64,000 bases of DNA from contig NZ_CP107939.1 in NCBI RefSeq assembly GCF_036046055.1, forward strand, positions 4,526,001 through 4,590,000. Direction: 5' to 3'. The DNA comes from Nocardia sp. NBC_00403 (GTDB lineage: Bacteria > Actinomycetota > Actinomycetes > Mycobacteriales > Mycobacteriaceae). The notes beneath the pieces are model-generated. The model saw only the letters and a list, made by a program, of their open reading frames with translations, did not search any database and was not told the origin of the DNA. Below are positions 52,848 to 61,243 of this stretch, piece after piece; position 1 is the stretch's first letter, and the number at the start of each line of letters is the position of its first letter. A program made the translations under genes and the position numbers.

Positions 52848-54080
52848 ATGGACTTCGCAGCATCGCCGCGCGCGGCCGAGTATCACGGCAAGGTTGCCGA
52901 CTTCATCGCCCAGGAGATCGAGCCGGTCGAAGAGCAGTATCTGCGGACGTTGCGGGAGTTGGACAACCCGTGGGTGGTCCTTCCTGTTATCGAGGAGCTG
53001 AAGACCAAGGCGCGTGAACAGGGTCTCTGGAACTTTTTCCTGCCCAAGGCGTACTCCGAGGCGACCGGACAGGGCGCGGGGCTCAGCAATGTGGAGTACG
53101 CGCCGCTGGCCGAGTTGATGGGACGCCATCTCATCGCCCCGGAAGTGTTCAACTGCAATGCGCCCGACACCGGCAACGCCGAGGTGCTGGTGCACTACGG
53201 TAGCGAGGCTCAGCAGCGTGAGTGGCTGGATCCGCTGCTGGCGGGGGAGATCCGGTCCGCGTTCTGTATGACCGAGCCGGAGGTAGCCTCCTCCGACGCC
53301 ACCAACATGGCTGCCACCGTGGTCCCGGACGGCGGCGACATCATCATCAACGGCCATAAATGGTTCTCCACCGGCATCGGCCATCCGAACTGCAAGTTCG
53401 TGATCTTCATGGGCCTGACCGACCCCGAGGCGCACCGGCATGCCAGGCACTCCATGGTGATCGTGCCGGTCGGCACACCGGGCATGAAAATCGAGCGGAT
53501 GCTCGAGGTGTTCGGCTACCACGACGAGCCCTACGGGCACGGCGAGGTCAGTTTCGATAATGTGCGCGTGCCGCGTGAGAACGTGATCGCCGGTCTCGGA
53601 AAGGGTTTCGAGATCGCGCAGGGCCGCCTCGGCCCCGGGCGCATCCACCACTGCATGCGTACCATCGGGCTCGCCGAACGCGCACTGGAGATCGGCATCC
53701 GGCGCGCTATGGAGCGCACTGCGTTCGGCAAGCCCCTGGTCAACCTCGGCGGAAATCGGGAACGGATAGCCCACGCGCGGATCGCGATCAATCAGGCGCG
53801 ACTGCAGGTCCTGCACACCGCCTGGCTGCTGGACACCGAGGGCGCTTTCGGTGCGCTTTCGGAGCTTTCGCAGATCAAGGCGTCGGTGCCGAGCATGGCC
53901 TACGAGGTGATCGACATGGCGATCCAATTGCACGGTGCCGGCGGCCTGACCAACGACTTCCCACTGGCCGGAGCACTCGCGGGCGCACGGTCGCTGCGGC
54001 TGGCGGATGGGCCGGACGAGGTGCACCTCGGCGTCGTCTCGCGGATCGAGCTCGCGAAGTACAAGACGCTCGACCGATGA
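52848..54080 (+). CDS. Acyl-CoA dehydrogenase (ACAD11-like)
   Basis: A 410-aa dehydrogenase. FAD/substrate loop CMTEPEVASSDATNMAATV near residue 142, NGHKWFSTGIGHPNCKF, and the C-terminal QLHGAGGLTNDFPLAGA. The family desaturates acyl-CoA esters in fatty acid breakdown. It overlaps the kinase-like gene by four bases (ATGA). The pairing of an acyl-CoA dehydrogenase with an aminoglycoside-phosphotransferase-like protein mirrors human ACAD10/ACAD11, where both domains are fused. Confidence 0.93.
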   Translation: MDFAASPRAAEYHGKVADFIAQEIEPVEEQYLRTLRELDNPWVVLPVIEELKTKAREQGLWNFFLPKAYSEATGQGAGLSNVEYAPLAELMGRHLIAPEVFNCNAPDTGNAEVLVHYGSEAQQREWLDPLLAGEIRSAFCMTEPEVASSDATNMAATVVPDGGDIIINGHKWFSTGIGHPNCKFVIFMGLTDPEAHRHARHSMVIVPVGTPGMKIERMLEVFGYHDEPYGHGEVSFDNVRVPRENVIAGLGKGFEIAQGRLGPGRIHHCMRTIGLAERALEIGIRRAMERTAFGKPLVNLGGNRERIAHARIAINQARLQVLHTAWLLDTEGAFGALSELSQIKASVPSMAYEVIDMAIQLHGAGGLTNDFPLAGALAGARSLRLADGPDEVHLGVVSRIELAKYKTLDR

Positions 54081-55132
54081 AAGAGGAGCTCATCGACACC
54101 GCGGGCGCGGTCCGCGACGAGGACGCCTTCGATGTCGCGGCCGTGCACGACTGGCTCTCGACGCAAGTGAATGGGTTGGTCGGAACTCCGATCGTGCGCC
54201 AATTCCCCGGTGGCGCATCGAATTTGACCTACCAACTGTCCTACCCGGACCGGGAGCTGATCCTGCGCAGGCCGCCGGGTGGGCATCGCGCGGCATCGGC
54301 GCACGATATGCACCGCGAGTTCCGCGTGCAGAGCGGTCTGAAGCCGGTATTCCCGTATGTACCGACGATGGTGGCGTTCTGTGCCGACGAGTCGGTGATC
54401 GGCTCGGACTTCTATGTGATGGAAAAGCTCGAGGGCCTCATCCTGCGCCGCGACATCCCCGCCGAACTCGAACTCGGCCCCGCTGGGTTGCGCGGCTTGT
54501 GTATCGACATGATCGACAAACTGATCGAGCTGCACCAGGTGGACATCGAGGCGGTCGGGCTGACCGACCTCGGTAAGGGCTCCGGGTATGTGAGCAGGCA
54601 GATCGAGGGCTGGTCGGATCGTTACCGCAAGGCGCGCACCGAGAACGTGCCCGACTTCGAAGAGGTCATGGCTTGGTTGTCGGCCAATCAGCCCGACGAT
54701 GTAGGAACCTGCCTGATCCACAACGACTATCGGTTCGACAACATCGTCTTCGATGACGATCTGGATGTGCTCGGCATCCTGGATTGGGAAATGGCCACCC
54801 TCGGCGACCCGCTGATGGAGCTGGGCGCCACGCTGACCTACTGGGTGCAAGCCGATGACGACGACTTCATCCAGCAACTCCGACGCCAGCCGACCCATGT
54901 GCCCGGCATGCTGACCCGAGCCGAGATCATCGACTACTACTCGCGCACAACCGGTCTGCCGGTGGACAATTGGACCTTCTACGAGGTGTACGGCATCTTC
55001 CGGCTTGCGGGCATCATCCAACAGCTGTACCGGCGCTTCCACGACGGCGGCACCCACAACCCGGTGTTCAAGGACTACTGGATGTTCGTCAGTTACTTGG
55101 AGTGGCGCTGCAAAGAGGCCATGGGTGCATGA
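54077..55132 (+). CDS. APH-family phosphotransferase (ACAD10/11 kinase-domain homologue)
   Basis: A 351-aa protein of the aminoglycoside phosphotransferase/choline kinase fold. FPGGASNLTYQLSYPDRELI is the nucleotide loop, the Brenner motif HNDYRFDNIVF begins at about residue 215 and LGILDWEMATLGDPLMELG holds the metal Asp. Its coupling to an acyl-CoA dehydrogenase suggests it phosphorylates a hydroxyacyl-CoA before dehydration, as proposed for the human proteins. Ends overlap the convergent MFS gene by 40 bases. Confidence 0.92.
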   Translation: MKEELIDTAGAVRDEDAFDVAAVHDWLSTQVNGLVGTPIVRQFPGGASNLTYQLSYPDRELILRRPPGGHRAASAHDMHREFRVQSGLKPVFPYVPTMVAFCADESVIGSDFYVMEKLEGLILRRDIPAELELGPAGLRGLCIDMIDKLIELHQVDIEAVGLTDLGKGSGYVSRQIEGWSDRYRKARTENVPDFEEVMAWLSANQPDDVGTCLIHNDYRFDNIVFDDDLDVLGILDWEMATLGDPLMELGATLTYWVQADDDDFIQQLRRQPTHVPGMLTRAEIIDYYSRTTGLPVDNWTFYEVYGIFRLAGIIQQLYRRFHDGGTHNPVFKDYWMFVSYLEWRCKEAMGA

Positions 55133-56310
55133 GTTCGAGGCGCACCCACCGTGGGCTCGGCCTGCAGGATTCCGGCCGAGGCGGCGGCAATCAGGCAGAA
55201 CGCCACCGGTAGGAAGAAAGCAAGTCCGAGCGGCACGAAGTGCGTCAGAGGACCGATGACGGCGGGCCCTGCCAGCACACCGAGGTAGCCGAGGCCGGCT
55301 ACCCGGGCGACATTGGAGCCGGCAGCATCTCGGTCGGCATGGCCTGCCGCGCTGAAGAGTTGGGGAATGCAGCCGGACAGTCCGGCGCCGAACACTGTCC
55401 ATCCGGCCAAGGTCAGCGCAATCCACGGCGACAGTGCCACTGCGGCGAGGCCGAGCGCGGCCACGGATGCGCCGGCCCGCAGGACGGCCGTCGGCCCGAA
55501 GCGCGCGGCGACTCGGTCGGCGAGCATCCTGCCGACGGTCATGGCGGTCGCGAACGCGCCGTAGGCGAGGGCGGCGGTGGCGGTGGGTGCCGCCAGGGCA
55601 TCTCGGGCATGCAGCGCGCTCCAGTCGTTGGCCACGCCTTCGCAAAGCATGAGCATGAGGGCGAGTGCAGCGAGCAGCCAGATGCGCCGAGGCGTGCTGC
55701 GCGGCATGTCCGATGCGAAAGCCTCAGGGGTGTGCCGGATTTCGGGTCGCAATAGCGCGGGAGCGGCTAGCGCGGCGACGATGACGCCGACCAGTGCCGC
55801 CGTCGCGAGGGTTGCCGCCGGGTGCCGATCCCAGCTGAGTGCGCGCGCGCCGATCAGCGCGGCGATGACGCCACCGAGTGAGTAGGTGGCATGGAATGCG
55901 GACATGACCGGACGTTGATAGCCGTGCTCGACCTGGACGGCGTGGGCGTTCATGGCGACATCGAGACAGCCGTTGCCGAACCCGAGTGCCAGCAGCGCCG
56001 CTCCCAAGATCCAGACATTCGTGGCCGACCCCGGCAGGACCAGGGTTGCACTGCACAGTGCCGCGCTGACCGGAACAACGACGCGGGCGCCGAAGCGGTC
56101 GGAGAGTGGGCCCGCGACCTGCATGCCGACGAAGGCGCCCGCGCCGAGCAGCAGTAGCAGCCAGCCGAGGACGGCATGCGTGATGCCGACTCGGTGCTCG
56201 ATGGCGGGGATGTGGACGACCCACATGCCGATGATGAACCCGTTCAACGCGAAGTACGCGAAGGTGGCCATCCGCCCGGCCTGTAGCGATCTGTGCATGC
56301 ATTCGAACAT
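55093..56310 (-). CDS. MFS transporter (sugar/FucP- or YbjJ-like)
   Basis: A 405-aa membrane protein with 12 helices (FAYFALNGFIIGMWVVHIPA; MQVAGPLSDRFGARVVVPV, motif A; FGNGCLDVAMNAHAVQVE). The DVAMNAHA segment and layout match YbjJ-like permeases. Start at 56310 (MFECMHRSL) or 56298 (MHRSL). Its ATG overlaps the left TTCGAACAT repeat. Divergent from a DeoR regulator, which probably controls it, pointing to a sugar or sugar-phosphate-related substrate. Confidence 0.85.
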   Translation of the reverse strand: MFECMHRSLQAGRMATFAYFALNGFIIGMWVVHIPAIEHRVGITHAVLGWLLLLLGAGAFVGMQVAGPLSDRFGARVVVPVSAALCSATLVLPGSATNVWILGAALLALGFGNGCLDVAMNAHAVQVEHGYQRPVMSAFHATYSLGGVIAALIGARALSWDRHPAATLATAALVGVIVAALAAPALLRPEIRHTPEAFASDMPRSTPRRIWLLAALALMLMLCEGVANDWSALHARDALAAPTATAALAYGAFATAMTVGRMLADRVAARFGPTAVLRAGASVAALGLAAVALSPWIALTLAGWTVFGAGLSGCIPQLFSAAGHADRDAAGSNVARVAGLGYLGVLAGPAVIGPLTHFVPLGLAFFLPVAFCLIAAASAGILQAEPTVGAPRTHAPMASLQRHSK

Positions 56311-56351
56311 ATCGCACATAATCTGTGTTCGTAATATTGACTTTCGAACAT
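56302..56351. promoter_or_regulatory. TTCGAACAT direct repeats, candidate DeoR operators
   Basis: TTCGAACAT at 56302-56310 and 56343-56351, 41 bases apart (about four helix turns), with an inverted core TGTTCG at 56326-56331. The repeats lie in the short divergent region between the MFS and DeoR genes and overlap the MFS start. Regularly spaced short repeats are typical of DeoR-family binding. Confidence 0.6.
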
Positions 56352-56366
56352 GAATTCTGTTCAATC

Positions 56367-57131
56367 GTGAGTGTGTCCAGCACTGATCGACTGCAACGGA
56401 TCGCCGACGCCGTGCGCCGAGCGGGCCGGCTCGGGGTGGTGGAGTTGGCCGAACTTACCGGCGCGTCCGAAATGACCATCCGGCGTGACCTGGAGACTTT
56501 GGCAGGACAAGGTGTCCTGGAGCGATATCGCGGCGGGGCCCGAAGTCTATTGCTGCGCGGTGACGAGCCGCCTTTCGCGTTGCGCGCACACGAGGGCCTG
56601 GCGATAAAGCAGCGCATTGCCGCCGAAGTCGCCGAGCTGATCGCCGACGGTGAATCCGTCGTGATCGACAGCGGCACCACATGTCTCGAGGTGGCCCGGG
56701 TGCTCGACCACCGGCGGCTGACGGTACTGCCGCTGTCTCTGCATGCGGTGAATGCACTGACTGCGGCACCGATGTTGACCCTGCTGGTGCCCGGAGGCAA
56801 GCCGCGGCCGGGAGAACTGGCGATGACCGGCCCGCTGGCTCTCGCGTCGTTGGCGGCGTTGCGTTTCGACACCGCCGTTCTCGGCTGCTGCGGCCTGACC
56901 GCCGCCGACGGCCTGACCGCCTACGACCTCGACGATGCGGCCGTCAAGCGCGCCGCCATCGCTTCGTCGCGGCGCGTCATTGCCGTTGCCGAATCCACCA
57001 AACTCTCCCGAACCGCCCTCGCTTTCGTCGCCCCGGCCTCCGCCCTGCACGCCGTGGTCACCGATGAGTCGGCGGACGCCGCCGAGACCGCAGCGCTGAC
57101 CGACGCGGGCGTCATTGTCCGAAGGGTGTGA
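56367..57131 (+). CDS. DeoR-family transcriptional regulator
   Basis: A 254-aa repressor. HTH: VVELAELTGASEMTIRRDLE (near residue 20-40), the DeoR hallmark IRRDLE. The C-terminal sugar-phosphate sensor domain has IDSGTTCLEVARVL and FDTAVLGCCGLTAADGL. GTG start at 56367, or a second GTG at 56373. It should regulate the divergent MFS gene in response to a phosphorylated sugar. Confidence 0.9.
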   Translation: MSVSSTDRLQRIADAVRRAGRLGVVELAELTGASEMTIRRDLETLAGQGVLERYRGGARSLLLRGDEPPFALRAHEGLAIKQRIAAEVAELIADGESVVIDSGTTCLEVARVLDHRRLTVLPLSLHAVNALTAAPMLTLLVPGGKPRPGELAMTGPLALASLAALRFDTAVLGCCGLTAADGLTAYDLDDAAVKRAAIASSRRVIAVAESTKLSRTALAFVAPASALHAVVTDESADAAETAALTDAGVIVRRV

Positions 57132-57370
57132 GCGTCGCACCGTGTAATGCGGTACTACTCGCTGCTTGTCCACCCGCCCGACCTGAAACCGGGTGTGCCT
57201 GGACGGAGCGACTCCCGGCATGGTGTTGTGTCGGCCTTCGTTCGGCCTGCCCGAACCGCGGGTGGACGCTGCTCGGGCGGTTGCGATCAGGCGGCTGTCT
57301 CGCCTCCATACGGTCTGATGTGGGCGTTGAACAGACCCTGTCGAGGCTGCGTCCCACTAGGGTGAACGGC

Positions 57371-58387
57371 ATGGTCGAATCGACGAGAATCGTGCTTGCG
57401 TCCCGTCCGGTGGGTGCACCGACCCCGGCGAACTTTCGTACCGAGACGGCGGAACTGCCCGCCCCGCGCGAGGGCGAGGTGCTGTTGCGGACGCTGTACT
57501 TGTCGCTTGATCCGTACATGCGTGGGCGGATGAGTGCGGCGAAGTCCTATGCGCCGCCGGTCGAGGTGGGCGGGGTGATGGTTGGCGGCACGGTCGCCGA
57601 GGTCATCGAGTCGCGCGATCCCGCGCTCGCGAAAGGTGATGTGGTGCTGGCCTATTCGGGCTGGGAGTCCCATGATGTCGCGCCGGCGGGCAGCGTACGC
57701 AAGCTGGATCCGGACGCAGTGCCGGTCTCGACGGCGCTCGGTGTGCTGGGGATGCCGGGATTCACGGCGTATTCGGGGTTGTTGAAGATCGGTCAGCCGA
57801 GGCCGGGGGAGACCGTGGTGGTCGCCGCCGCGAGCGGGCCGGTCGGGTCGGCGGTCGGTCAGATCGCCCGGATCAAGGGCGCGCGGGTGGTGGGGATAGC
57901 CGGTGGGCCGCAGAAGTGTGCGTACGTGCGCGACGAGCTCGGCTTCGATGCCGCCATCGACCACCGAGCGCCGGACTTCGTGGAGCAACTACAGGCGGCC
58001 GTGCCGGACGGCATCGATGTCTACTTCGAAAATGTCGGGGGTGCAGTGGCCGATGCGGTCTTTCCCCTGCTGAATACCTATGCGCGCGTACCGGTCTGCG
58101 GTCTCATCGCCAACTACAACGCGTCCGGCGTGCCGGAAGGGCCGGATCGACTGCCAGGCTTCTACGGCCGAATTCTGACCAAGAGCCTCACCGTTCGCGG
58201 GTTCATCCAGAGCGAGTTCGTGAAGGAGATGTTCAAAGATTTTCTTCGCGACATGTCCGGCTGGATCGCCGACGGTCGGGTCCGCTATCGCGAGGACCTG
58301 GTCGACGGCCTCGAGCATGCTCCTGAAGCGTTCATCGGCATGCTCGAGGGCCGCAACTTCGGCAAGGTCGTGGTGCGAGTCGGGTAG
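57371..58387 (+). CDS. NADP-dependent oxidoreductase (prostaglandin/leukotriene reductase-like MDR)
   Basis: A 338-aa zinc-independent medium-chain reductase. Signature segments: LYLSLDPYMRGRMS, VVVAAASGPVGSAVGQIARI (cofactor loop near residue 155) and FFENVGG-type VYFENVGGAVADAVFPLLN, and the C-terminal GLEHAPEAFIGMLEGRNFGK. The family reduces alpha,beta-unsaturated ketones and aldehydes. The ATG at 57371 was chosen; the open frame upstream (57128-57370) shows no conservation. Convergent with the oxidoreductase at 58391. Confidence 0.92.
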   Translation: MVESTRIVLASRPVGAPTPANFRTETAELPAPREGEVLLRTLYLSLDPYMRGRMSAAKSYAPPVEVGGVMVGGTVAEVIESRDPALAKGDVVLAYSGWESHDVAPAGSVRKLDPDAVPVSTALGVLGMPGFTAYSGLLKIGQPRPGETVVVAAASGPVGSAVGQIARIKGARVVGIAGGPQKCAYVRDELGFDAAIDHRAPDFVEQLQAAVPDGIDVYFENVGGAVADAVFPLLNTYARVPVCGLIANYNASGVPEGPDRLPGFYGRILTKSLTVRGFIQSEFVKEMFKDFLRDMSGWIADGRVRYREDLVDGLEHAPEAFIGMLEGRNFGKVVVRVG

Positions 58388-58390
58388 CGG

Positions 58391-59377
58391 CTACACCGGC
58401 GCGGGCGACAGTGCGATCTTCGCGCTCCGTCCAGGGGTTTCGCTGGCCGCCGCCGCATCGGCCGCGGCTTCCAACGGATACACGGCCTCGACGTCCAGGC
58501 GCAAAGCGCCGCCTGCCGCCATCCCGACCAATTCGCCGATCAGTCGGCGCATATCGTCCACGCTGGTGTTCTCGGCCCGCTTGGAACCCCAAAAGCCTTT
58601 GACCACAGCCTGTTTGAAGATCATCGCGCCCGGATTGATGATCAGCGGCTGTCCGGACAGCGCACCGAAGGAGATCAGCTCACCGTTCGGCGCGAGCAGC
58701 GACAACAGTGCATCGGCCGCGCGGCCGCCGACCTGGTCCACCGCGCGGACAATCGGTGCGCCCGACGTGGATTCGGCGGCACGCTCGGCCCAATCATCGG
58801 TTTCGGTGTCGACTATCGGATCGAAACCCAACCCCTGCAACGCCTGCACCGACGCGGGCCCGCGCACCAGATTCAGCACGTGGATGCCCCGTTGCCGCGC
58901 AAGCACATTCATCAGACGGCCGACCGCGCCGTTGGCGGCATTGACAGCAATCCAATCGCCGGGCGATACCTGCAGATCTTCCAGCAGCATCAACGCGCTG
59001 AGCGGCATCGCCAGCAGCTGTGCGGCGGTTTCGTCGGAGACGGTATCGGGCAGCGGGACCACCTGTGTGGCCCTGGCGACGAAGAACTCGGCCCATGCCG
59101 CGTGAATGCCGGAAACGCTGACGCGCTGACCGATTTCGAGACCGGTCACGCCTGGTCCGAGGGCGTCGATCCGGCCAACGGCTTCGGTGCCCGGTATCGC
59201 GGGCAGCGTCGGCTTGTAGCCGTACACCCCACGCACGATAGCAAGATCGTGATTATGAATCGGCGCGAGGATCAGCTCGAGCCGCACTTCGCCGGCGCCG
59301 GGTTCCGGCGTCGGCCGTTGTGCGGCGGTCAGTACATCTTTCGGTTCGCCGAACTGCTCGATGACTACGGCGCGCAT
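58391..59377 (-). CDS. Zinc-type/quinone-reductase-like alcohol dehydrogenase, MDR family
   Basis: A 328-aa medium-chain reductase (LILAPIHNHDLAIVRGVYGY, the GroES-like substrate domain; AVNAANGAVGRLMNVLARQR, the cofactor loop). It resembles enoyl reductase-type MDRs without clear zinc ligands. It starts 2 bases after the stop of the Ohr gene, so it belongs to the peroxide-response operon and may detoxify aldehydes or enones from lipid peroxides. Confidence 0.88.
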   Translation of the reverse strand: MRAVVIEQFGEPKDVLTAAQRPTPEPGAGEVRLELILAPIHNHDLAIVRGVYGYKPTLPAIPGTEAVGRIDALGPGVTGLEIGQRVSVSGIHAAWAEFFVARATQVVPLPDTVSDETAAQLLAMPLSALMLLEDLQVSPGDWIAVNAANGAVGRLMNVLARQRGIHVLNLVRGPASVQALQGLGFDPIVDTETDDWAERAAESTSGAPIVRAVDQVGGRAADALLSLLAPNGELISFGALSGQPLIINPGAMIFKQAVVKGFWGSKRAENTSVDDMRRLIGELVGMAAGGALRLDVEAVYPLEAAADAAAASETPGRSAKIALSPAPV

Positions 59378-59379
59378 GA

Positions 59380-59802
59380 TCAGTCCTCCGCGACGACGAC
59401 GGCAACGGCGATATTGCCCCGGGTCGCGTTGGAGTACGGGCACACCTGGTGGGCCTTGTCGGCCAGCGCCTGCGCCGCGTCGGTGGTCAGGTGTGGCAGC
59501 GAGATCTCGAGGGTGACCGCGAGCTCGAAGCCGCCCGCCTCGTTCGGGCCGATGCTTACCTTCGCGCCGACCGCGGAGTCGTCGACGTTCGCGTTGGTCT
59601 GCTTGGCAACAAGGCGCAGTGCCGAGTGGAAGCAGGCCGCATAGCCCGCCGCGAACAGCTGTTCGGGATTGGTGCCCTCGCCGTTGCCGCCCATTTCCTT
59701 GGGGATCGACAGATTCACATCGATCTTGCCGTCGGTGCTGCGGGCGTGCCCGTCGCGCCCGTCGCCGGTGGCGAGTGCCTCAGCGGTGTAGAGGGTCTTC
59801 AT
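59380..59802 (-). CDS. ohr: Organic hydroperoxide resistance protein (OsmC/Ohr)
   Basis: A 140-aa thiol peroxidase that reduces organic hydroperoxides. Both redox Cys are present in their usual settings: Cys57 in YAACFHSAL and Cys121 in CPYSNATRGN. Length is normal for Ohr. Second gene of the operon ohrR-ohr-reductase. Confidence 0.95.
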   Translation of the reverse strand: MKTLYTAEALATGDGRDGHARSTDGKIDVNLSIPKEMGGNGEGTNPEQLFAAGYAACFHSALRLVAKQTNANVDDSAVGAKVSIGPNEAGGFELAVTLEISLPHLTTDAAQALADKAHQVCPYSNATRGNIAVAVVVAED

Positions 59803-59833
59803 ACCTGTTCTCCTTCGATCGGAATGGGACAGC

Positions 59834-60274
59834 TCAGAGATGCGAAAGCAGCGAATCGGTCATGCGCCGCAGGATTTCGCGCAGTGTCGCGAGTTCGTCC
59901 ATGGACAGGCCCGCGGCCTCGGCCATGCCGGCCGGGATCGCGACGGCCTCGGCCCGCAACGCGCGGCCACGCGCGGTCAGCTGGACATCGACGCGACGTT
60001 CGTCGACGGCAGACCGCCGCCGTGCCACCACCCCTGCCGCCTCCAGCCGCTTGAGCAGCGGTGACAGGGTTCCGGAGTCGAGGGCGAGTGCATCGCAGAG
60101 ATCGCCGACGCTGCGGTCGTCGCGCTCCCACAGTGCCAGCATCACCAGGTACTGCGGGTAGGTCAGGCCCAGGCGTTCGAGCCGTGGGCGGTAGACCGCG
60201 GTCATCGCCCGTGACGCCGCGTACAGCGGAAAGCAGATCTGCTCGTCGAGGGTGAGGTGCTCGGTCATGTCCAT
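59834..60274 (-). CDS. ohrR: OhrR, MarR-family organic peroxide sensor
   Basis: A 146-aa redox-sensing repressor. The N-terminal reactive Cys14 lies in EQICFPLYAASRA, as in Bacillus OhrR Cys15. HTH: RSVGDLCDALALDSGTLSPL. Oxidation of the Cys releases it from DNA and induces ohr. The ATG at 60274 gives MDMTEHL; the ATG at 60268 is equally possible, and no ribosome site is clear for either. Just upstream is a palindrome that should be its operator. Confidence 0.92.
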   Translation of the reverse strand: MDMTEHLTLDEQICFPLYAASRAMTAVYRPRLERLGLTYPQYLVMLALWERDDRSVGDLCDALALDSGTLSPLLKRLEAAGVVARRRSAVDERRVDVQLTARGRALRAEAVAIPAGMAEAAGLSMDELATLREILRRMTDSLLSHL

Positions 60275-60290
60275 AACGGTAGTGGGCAAT

Positions 60291-60308
60291 TAGGTTGTGC
60301 ACAATCTA
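60291..60308. promoter_or_regulatory. Palindromic OhrR operator candidate
   Basis: TAGGTTGTGCACAATCTA is an 18-bp near-perfect palindrome around the exact core TTGTGCACAA (60295-60304). It lies 17 bases upstream of the ohrR start and fits a homodimeric MarR/OhrR site. Confidence 0.7.
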
Positions 60309-60412
60309 TTAGGTGGTGCTTCGTGTCACAGTCACTACTCGTGGTCGGCAACTGCCGGGGGAGGCGGTCATCCCCTGCCGAACTCGTCGGCCCTCGACCC
60401 GAATCGAGGGTG

Positions 60413-60945
60413 TCAGCCGGTGACCTGTGCGATCCATTCGACGAGATCTGCTTCGACCTCGTCGCGGTTGAGCTCGTTGAGGATCTCGTGCCGGGCGTCG
60501 GGATAAATGCGGTAGGTGAGGTCGGTCAGCCCTGCGTCCCGATAGCGTTGCACCGCAAGGTCGCTCAGCTTCAGGCCGGCATTGAGTGCATCGCGATCAC
60601 CGACCATGATGTAGACCGGCAGGTCCGAGGGAATGTTTGTGGGCCAGGCGTTGCACCGCGTTGACGGCCAGGCTCGCCATATCGGTATCGTCGATGGCGA
60701 AACCGCACCACGGATCGGCGATATACGCGTCGACCTGGGTCTCGTCGCGGCTGATCCAGTCGGCGTCGGTGCGGATCGGCTGGAACTCGGCGTTGAACAT
60801 GCCGAGCAGATCGCCGCCCGCGGCCGCGATACCGGCAAACAAGCCGTCCACCGCGGTGGCTCCGGAAAGGGCTACGCCGTCGAGCAATTCGGCGTCGTCG
60901 AGCAGGTACTGCTGAGCGGCCATGGCGCCGAGCGGCGCGGATTGG
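60413..60945 (-). pseudogene. Alpha/beta hydrolase (monoacylglycerol lipase-like), truncated and frameshifted
   Basis: The 5' portion reads LGAMAAQQYLLDDAELLDGV (the helix after the nucleophile) and ADPWCGFAIDDTDMASLAVN; a frame change near 60640 moves the rest to IPSDLPVYIMVGDRDALNAG and DARHEILNELNRDEVEAD, with catalytic Asp and His. The N-terminal third, including the nucleophile Ser, is missing. The break is within about 10 bases of the start of the opposed PucR fragment. A non-functional remnant. Confidence 0.75.
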
Positions 60946-60947
60946 TC

Positions 60948-61241
60948 CGGGTCCGGCTCGGCCCGCTGCTCGCACTGCCACGTGAGGAGCGCACCAGGCT
61001 GCTCGAAACACTCGAACACTGGTATGCCGCAGGCGGTTCGGTCGCCGAAGCCGGCCGCCGACTGTATGTGCACGCCAATACCGTTCGATATCGGATCCGC
61101 CGTGTCGAGGAGCTGACCGGGCGATCGCTCGGCGACCCGCAGGCCGTGCTCGATCTCGGGGCCGCGGTACAGGCGCTCCCCGTGCTCGGCGGTTCCGCCG
61201 CGCCGCCGCCGGTCGGTTCCGCAGGTGTGTACGGCACGTGA
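60948..61241 (+). pseudogene. PucR/CdaR-type regulator, C-terminal HTH fragment
   Basis: The open frame starts abruptly in the C-terminal HTH: RVRLGPLLALPREERTRLLE, ETLEHWYAAGGSVAEAGRRL, then YVHANTVRYRIRRVEELTGR. This is the HTH_30 of PucR/CdaR-like regulators. The sensor and GGDEF-like middle domains are absent, and immediately upstream the DNA belongs to the broken hydrolase on the other strand. Only the DNA-binding tail survives. Confidence 0.75.
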
Positions 61242-61243
61242 TG

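Noticed and set aside
57128..57370. N-terminal extension of the MDR reductase at 57371
   Set aside because: The extra 81 residues are Cys/Arg-rich and unlike the family, which begins at the ATG at 57371.
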